Assembly (NCBI GenBank): GCA_024760525.1 | Contig: CP060499.1 | Location: 1,054,001 to 1,118,000, forward strand | Direction of reading: 5' to 3' | Length of the DNA stretch: 64,000 nt | Source of the DNA: Nitrospira sp. | GTDB taxonomy: Bacteria > Nitrospirota > Nitrospiria > Nitrospirales > Nitrospiraceae | Part shown: positions 60,132 to 64,000 of the stretch, piece after piece | Layout: each line of letters opens with the position of its first letter | How positions within the stretch are numbered: the stretch's first letter is position 1 | Notes under the pieces: generated by a model | What the model saw: the letters and a program-made list of their open reading frames with translations, nothing else | Databases searched by the model: none | What the model was told of the DNA's origin: nothing | Translations under genes and position numbers: made by a program

Positions 60132-62012
60132 ATGCCAGGACTCTTTGGGGTTTTGACTCTCAATTCTTCCGGCTCAATGTCAGATGACTTCGCCGTCGAT
60201 ACTCTACGAATCATGGCGAACAGTCTAAGACATGGCAACAGTACGGTTTTGAAAACATGCGTGCGTAGTTCTCATGGGCTTGCCATTGGGCGGATGTCGC
60301 TCCCTTCAACCGTGAATGGTCTCTGGCCCGGTGATATTCAGGAGCCAACACTACCATCCAACTTGTTCGTGCACGGCGCGTTGTTTGGAGATTACTCGGA
60401 TGCAGTTTCTCAAACCCAGCGCCCAGATGCGTTTCTGAACCCTGAGGTCTTTCTGCGGCAACTAACCGGGTTCTACAGCCTGGTGATGCGTGATGAAGCA
60501 CTAGGGACCACTATCATTGCAGTCGATCGTAGGGCATCTGAGCCGATTTTCTATCTACAAGAAAGGGGTATGATTTTCTTTGCTCCGGAAGTGAAAGCGT
60601 TATTATCCATTTCTTCCCATCCGGTCGAGCTCAACGCTGAAGCTGCCCCGATGTTCTTTTCAGGCGGGCATTTATTGGGGGAGCAGACCATGGTGTCTTC
60701 TGTGAAGCGCCTACCCGGAGGAAGTTATCTTAAGATCGAGGATGAAAAACTAAGCCATGGGTCTTACTGGTCTTTTCTTCCAGGATCCCAAAGCCACGGT
60801 GCCGGCGAAGGTGGGTTGAAAGAGGAGCTTAAAAGCCTTATCAAGCAGTCAGTGGTCAGGAACATGGGGGATCCGCAAAAAACAGCTATTTTTTTGAGTG
60901 GAGGAGTGGATTCACGGGGGATTCTTGCAGGGGCACTCGACGCAACGGAATGGCAAAGACATGACTTGCGCACTGTGAGCTGGGGCCTCGACGAAGGGAT
61001 CACCGGATCAGATCCCAATACCGCAAGAGCAATTTCTGCCCGGTTTAACCTAACGCACGAGTTTTTCCCGCGATTGACAGCGCAATATGCGGATCATTTT
61101 CAGGAAACCAACTACATCGTTGACGGCTTGTCAGATATCGCGGCATTTCATCCTTATGAACTTACCATCATGAGGAAAATAAAGGAATCCGGCTACGAAC
61201 GTGTGTTGAGAGGGGACGAGATTTTTGGATGGCACGACAGAGTCTATACCTATTCTCAGGCAGAAACCGAAGTTGGGCTCCGTCCTCTAGGACTTCTTCC
61301 GTTGTATTCCGAAATAATTGCACCGAAGTTCTATTCATTGTGGTGTTCAGCAAGTGACGCCGGCATGGCAAGAATACGTTCTTCTATCCAGGGAATGGAG
61401 CCCAACGATGCGAAGGACTATCTCTACTTTGAGCACCGGCTCCAAGGATATCTGCATACGGCAGCGTATTATAAACAATTGTATTTTGATCATCGGAACG
61501 TCTTATTGGACGACTCCATCCTTGAATTTCTCGCTCGGGTCCCCCCGCAATATCGACTCGATAAGGGGTTATTCAGAAAGGCAGTTCATGAGCTGAATCC
61601 GATGTTGGCCACCATTCCCATTGCCAATCGAACCGGGTATGAAAACTGGGGAAATGAATTAGTGTCAGCCTCGTCACTACGGGAATATACACAAAACCAA
61701 CTGAACGATACCCAGAGCGGGGTATGGGAGTATTTTGATCGGCCCGCCGTGGTGAAATTGTTCAACGCGCTTTCTCTCACCTCGCCGTCCACGGCGTCAC
61801 GAGAACAAGGGAAAGCAGATTATCTTAAGAATCGGATCAGAGCAGGAAGAAATAAGGCATTGTTTGCATGCTTCCCTCGCTATGCCACGGAGCTTCGTGC
61901 CAGCCGATTGCAGCGAGCGTTGCTCCCCTATGTTGTGATCCTTCGTTTTCTGGTCTTTAAAAACTGGCATGACCGGTTTGTTTCAAAATCCGGCGCGCCG
62001 TCCTCTCATTAA
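60132..62012 (+). CDS. Asparagine-synthase-like protein lacking the N-terminal Cys
   Basis: A 626-residue protein. N-terminal half: class II amidotransferase-like fold, but it starts MPGLFGVL, so the expected catalytic Cys2 is Pro and glutaminase activity should be lost. C-terminal half: SGGVDS at 256-261, the ATP-PPi loop, with SWGLDEGITGSDPNTARAIS and LRGDEIFGWHDRVY. It probably uses free ammonia or a different amine to form an amide (for example on a sugar acid), or makes a beta-lactam-like or ester bond. Such proteins are common in exopolysaccharide loci. Confidence 0.82.
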   Translation: MPGLFGVLTLNSSGSMSDDFAVDTLRIMANSLRHGNSTVLKTCVRSSHGLAIGRMSLPSTVNGLWPGDIQEPTLPSNLFVHGALFGDYSDAVSQTQRPDAFLNPEVFLRQLTGFYSLVMRDEALGTTIIAVDRRASEPIFYLQERGMIFFAPEVKALLSISSHPVELNAEAAPMFFSGGHLLGEQTMVSSVKRLPGGSYLKIEDEKLSHGSYWSFLPGSQSHGAGEGGLKEELKSLIKQSVVRNMGDPQKTAIFLSGGVDSRGILAGALDATEWQRHDLRTVSWGLDEGITGSDPNTARAISARFNLTHEFFPRLTAQYADHFQETNYIVDGLSDIAAFHPYELTIMRKIKESGYERVLRGDEIFGWHDRVYTYSQAETEVGLRPLGLLPLYSEIIAPKFYSLWCSASDAGMARIRSSIQGMEPNDAKDYLYFEHRLQGYLHTAAYYKQLYFDHRNVLLDDSILEFLARVPPQYRLDKGLFRKAVHELNPMLATIPIANRTGYENWGNELVSASSLREYTQNQLNDTQSGVWEYFDRPAVVKLFNALSLTSPSTASREQGKADYLKNRIRAGRNKALFACFPRYATELRASRLQRALLPYVVILRFLVFKNWHDRFVSKSGAPSSH

Positions 62013-62379
62013 TTGACCTTCGGGCCTGTCGTCGGTTGCGGAGTTGATACCCTATTGCCGACGGATCTCGTTGACACGGAAGCGTACATGCACTTACGCT
62101 GAACTATTATTCTGGGCTGTTATGGAAATTGGTGTATTATCTCGGCATGATCTTGTCTGAGTGCGAACGCTCCCTACAAAAGAGGACTTTCCCACAGCCC
62201 GGCTCTATTCGAGAATACTTGTTGTGTTCCGCCTGGCCTGTTAAACCGGTGTCTCTGTTGGAAGGGCGTAGGAATTTGTCCACATCATTTGATTTTTGGG
62301 TTGTCAATGGTGTGGATCCCACGAGGCGAGCCAGTAATCTTTAGAAGCCAGGACGACGCCTCTTGGTGCTTGGTAACTG
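62013..62379. other. 367-bp gap without a gene
   Basis: No supported coding region. Both strands have short open frames (for example 62129-62344) without family resemblance. TTGACA at 62070-62075 has no good -10 at the right distance. It may carry the promoter of the following glycosyltransferase. Confidence 0.35.
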
Positions 62380-63441
62380 ATGGCTTGGGAAAAAGTGATG
62401 AGCGTTCCCTCACCCTATGTATCCATTATTATGCCCTGCAGGAACGAGGTAAAGGATATTCGTTCCTGTCTAGAATCGGTTGTGGAGAGTGACTATCCAA
62501 AGGATCGGCTGGAATTGCTTGTCGTCGATGGGCAGAGTGATGATGGGACCAGAGATATAATCGATAATTTCAGCAAGCAGTATCCATGGATTAGACTTCT
62601 CGACAATGATCGCAGGATTACTCCTGCGGCATTGAATATCGGCATTTGCGCTGCTAGAGGACGAATCGTGATGCGGATGGATGGTCATACGGTGTATCCA
62701 TCCGATTACGTTTCGAAACTCATTGACTGGAGCGAACGGACTGAAGCCGATAATGTGGGTGGAATATGTATCACACGACCTGCCAATGACACCCCCAAGG
62801 CGCATGCGATTGCTGTTGGGCTCTCTCATCCGTGGGGGGTAGGAAATTCGCACTTTAGGATCGGAGTCACAGCGCCCAAATGGGTGGACCATGTTCCGTT
62901 TGGATGCTATCGAAGAGAAGTCTTCGACAAGATAGGGTTGTTTGATGAGAGGCTTATACGCAATCAAGATGACGAACTGAATCATCGATTGATCAGGCAC
63001 GGAGGACGCGTCTTACTTGTGCCGGAAATCGTGTCCTACTATACCGCAAGAGATTCTCTTAAAAAACTCTGGGTTATGTATTACCAGTACGGCTACTATA
63101 AGCCGTTTGCTGTGCGAATGATCGGCGCAGTGATGACGATGCGACAACTCGTGCCATCAGCGTTTGTTTTGTATGTCGTTCTCACTGCGGCGCTTGCGCT
63201 CCAGTCGAATATTGCAGCGGTGTTGTTGGCGGTCGGCGTCTTTGCATATATGACGAGTAATCTCAGTATTGCGGTTGCTGTAGCGCTGAGCAGAGGTGTG
63301 CGGTGTGGCCTTTGGTCGACGATCGTTTTCCCCATCCTTCATATAAGTTATGGGGTCGGGTATTTGAAGGGAATTCTCGACTTCTTGATTCTGCGAAAAC
63401 AAGAAGCGTCTGATTCGTTTGCGATTCGACTGTCGCGATAA
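62380..63441 (+). CDS. Membrane glycosyltransferase family 2 (ExoA-like)
   Basis: A 353-residue GT2 enzyme. YVSIIMPCRNEVKDIRSCLESVVESDYPKDRLELLVVDGQSDDGT and VMRMDGHTVYPSDYV (DxD-like) form the GT-A fold, NQDDELNHRLIRHGGRVL matches the QxDDEL/QxxRW-type region, and two or more C-terminal membrane segments follow (VLYVVLTAALALQSNIAAVLLAVGVFAYM). This resembles succinoglycan ExoA. The start is either ATG 62380 or ATG 62398. Confidence 0.9.
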   Translation: MAWEKVMSVPSPYVSIIMPCRNEVKDIRSCLESVVESDYPKDRLELLVVDGQSDDGTRDIIDNFSKQYPWIRLLDNDRRITPAALNIGICAARGRIVMRMDGHTVYPSDYVSKLIDWSERTEADNVGGICITRPANDTPKAHAIAVGLSHPWGVGNSHFRIGVTAPKWVDHVPFGCYRREVFDKIGLFDERLIRNQDDELNHRLIRHGGRVLLVPEIVSYYTARDSLKKLWVMYYQYGYYKPFAVRMIGAVMTMRQLVPSAFVLYVVLTAALALQSNIAAVLLAVGVFAYMTSNLSIAVAVALSRGVRCGLWSTIVFPILHISYGVGYLKGILDFLILRKQEASDSFAIRLSR

Positions 63442-63555
63442 GTTATGTTGGTCTCTCACGTCGACATTTCTTTTGTACTTCGTCAGGGGTGTGTTCGTGA
63501 ACCGTGTTATTCAAACCGGAACTGACCTTGCTGATGCTGAACCGGACTTTCAAGG

Positions 63556-64000
63556 ATGTCTGAGGCCATGAGATACAGTACGCCGGTCATCTCTATTGAT
63601 GTGGAAGATTGGCCGCAATCCACCTGGGACCGGAATCTTCCAATCACGGAACGAGCCGTTCGGAACACGCGTCACCTCTTGGGTCTTCTGCGGGAGGAGG
63701 GGGTGCAGGTGACGATGTTCGTGCTCGGCAAGTTAGCCGAACGCTTTCCCGAGGTCGTTAAAGAAATACATGCCGATGGTCATGAAGTGGCGTGTCACGG
63801 TCACGGACACCTGGAAGTCGGCCGGCAGTCTCCCGAGGAGTTTTTTGACGATATCCGTCGTTCCAAGGATCTTCTCGAACAGATCATCGGGAAGCCGGTT
63901 CGAGGATATAGAGCCCCCGATTTTTCGATAGTCCGGGAGACGCTCTGGGCGCTTGATATGCTTGCAGCGGCAGGATTTGAGTATGATTCCAGCATCGTGC
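63556..64000 (+). CDS. Polysaccharide deacetylase, truncated by the window edge
   Basis: Open from ATG 63556 (or 63568) to the last base without a stop, so only the first ~148 residues are seen. Motifs: ISIDVEDWPQ (the NodB DxxDW metal motif), VACHGHGHLEV (H-x3-H metal ligands), and RGYRAPDFS. This is the NodB-type deacetylase fold of the DUF3473/XrtA-linked group, acting on N-acetyl groups of exported glycan in the periplasm. It may be the first gene of a further glycan block to the right. Confidence 0.88.
   Translation, partial: MSEAMRYSTPVISIDVEDWPQSTWDRNLPITERAVRNTRHLLGLLREEGVQVTMFVLGKLAERFPEVVKEIHADGHEVACHGHGHLEVGRQSPEEFFDDIRRSKDLLEQIIGKPVRGYRAPDFSIVRETLWALDMLAAAGFEYDSSIV

Noticed and set aside
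62129..62344. 71-codon frame between the Asn-synthase-like and ExoA-like genes
   Set aside because: No family resemblance and no ribosome binding site; a similar-sized frame exists on the opposite strand.
1..64000. tRNA, rRNA, CRISPR arrays, intact insertion sequences, prophage
   Set aside because: I looked for cloverleaf-like ends, regularly spaced direct repeats and transposase genes and found only the IS remnants listed.

Overview
The window is a 64 kb piece of a bacterial chromosome of moderately high GC. The housekeeping gene contents and order (tmk-holB-metG; glmU-glmS; gatC-panD-gatA-gatB; eno-ftsB-era-mgtE-recO; glgA), the short palindromic intergenic repeats and the Gram-negative export machinery fit a member of the Nitrospirota, most likely Nitrospira-like. 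That placement is recognition from memory and was not computed.

Left arm (1-9.7 kb, mostly minus strand): a small secreted adhesin-E-like protein, a cupin, a 928-residue SIR2-like/TPR protein that resembles anti-phage NADase effectors, a cation diffusion facilitator, and the tight cluster tmk-holB-metG plus a secreted protein. Middle (9.7-26 kb, plus strand): a core block for cell-wall precursors (glmU, glmS), tRNA-dependent amidation (gatC, gatA, gatB with panD and two small membrane proteins interleaved), glycolysis (eno), division and ribosome maturation (ftsB-like, era), Mg transport, DNA repair (recO) and glycogen (glgA). Two related palindromic MITE-like repeats sit in the glmS-gatC and gatB-eno gaps.

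Right arm (26.5-64 kb, running off the edge): a large exopolysaccharide/surface glycan locus. A LuxR-type regulator lies divergent from a PilZ-like gene. A 430-bp leader follows, ending in an ops-like hairpin just before a NusG/RfaH-like antiterminator. Then come eight genes that look like a dedicated pathway for an unusual nucleotide sugar (cytidylyltransferase, epimerase, C-methyltransferase, RmlC-like, DUF4910 peptidase-like, 2OG-oxygenase-like, nucleotidyltransferase, class IV aminotransferase). Next are two Wza-like export proteins, an outer-membrane barrel, Wzm/Wzt ABC exporter subunits, seven glycosyltransferases, an SGNH esterase, an ATP-grasp enzyme, two asparagine-synthase-like proteins, a Wzy/WaaL-like membrane protein, two tandem paralogous secreted beta-helix proteins, a LbH acetyltransferase between transposase remnants, and a truncated polysaccharide deacetylase at the edge.

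The working model is that c-di-GMP (PilZ) and LuxR input, plus ops/RfaH-type antitermination, control a very long glycan operon. Its product would be built from an unusual C-methylated, possibly amino-acylated sugar, exported by the ABC pathway through Wza-like proteins, and trimmed or modified outside the cell by the beta-helix proteins. No tRNA, rRNA, CRISPR array, intact insertion sequence or prophage was seen.
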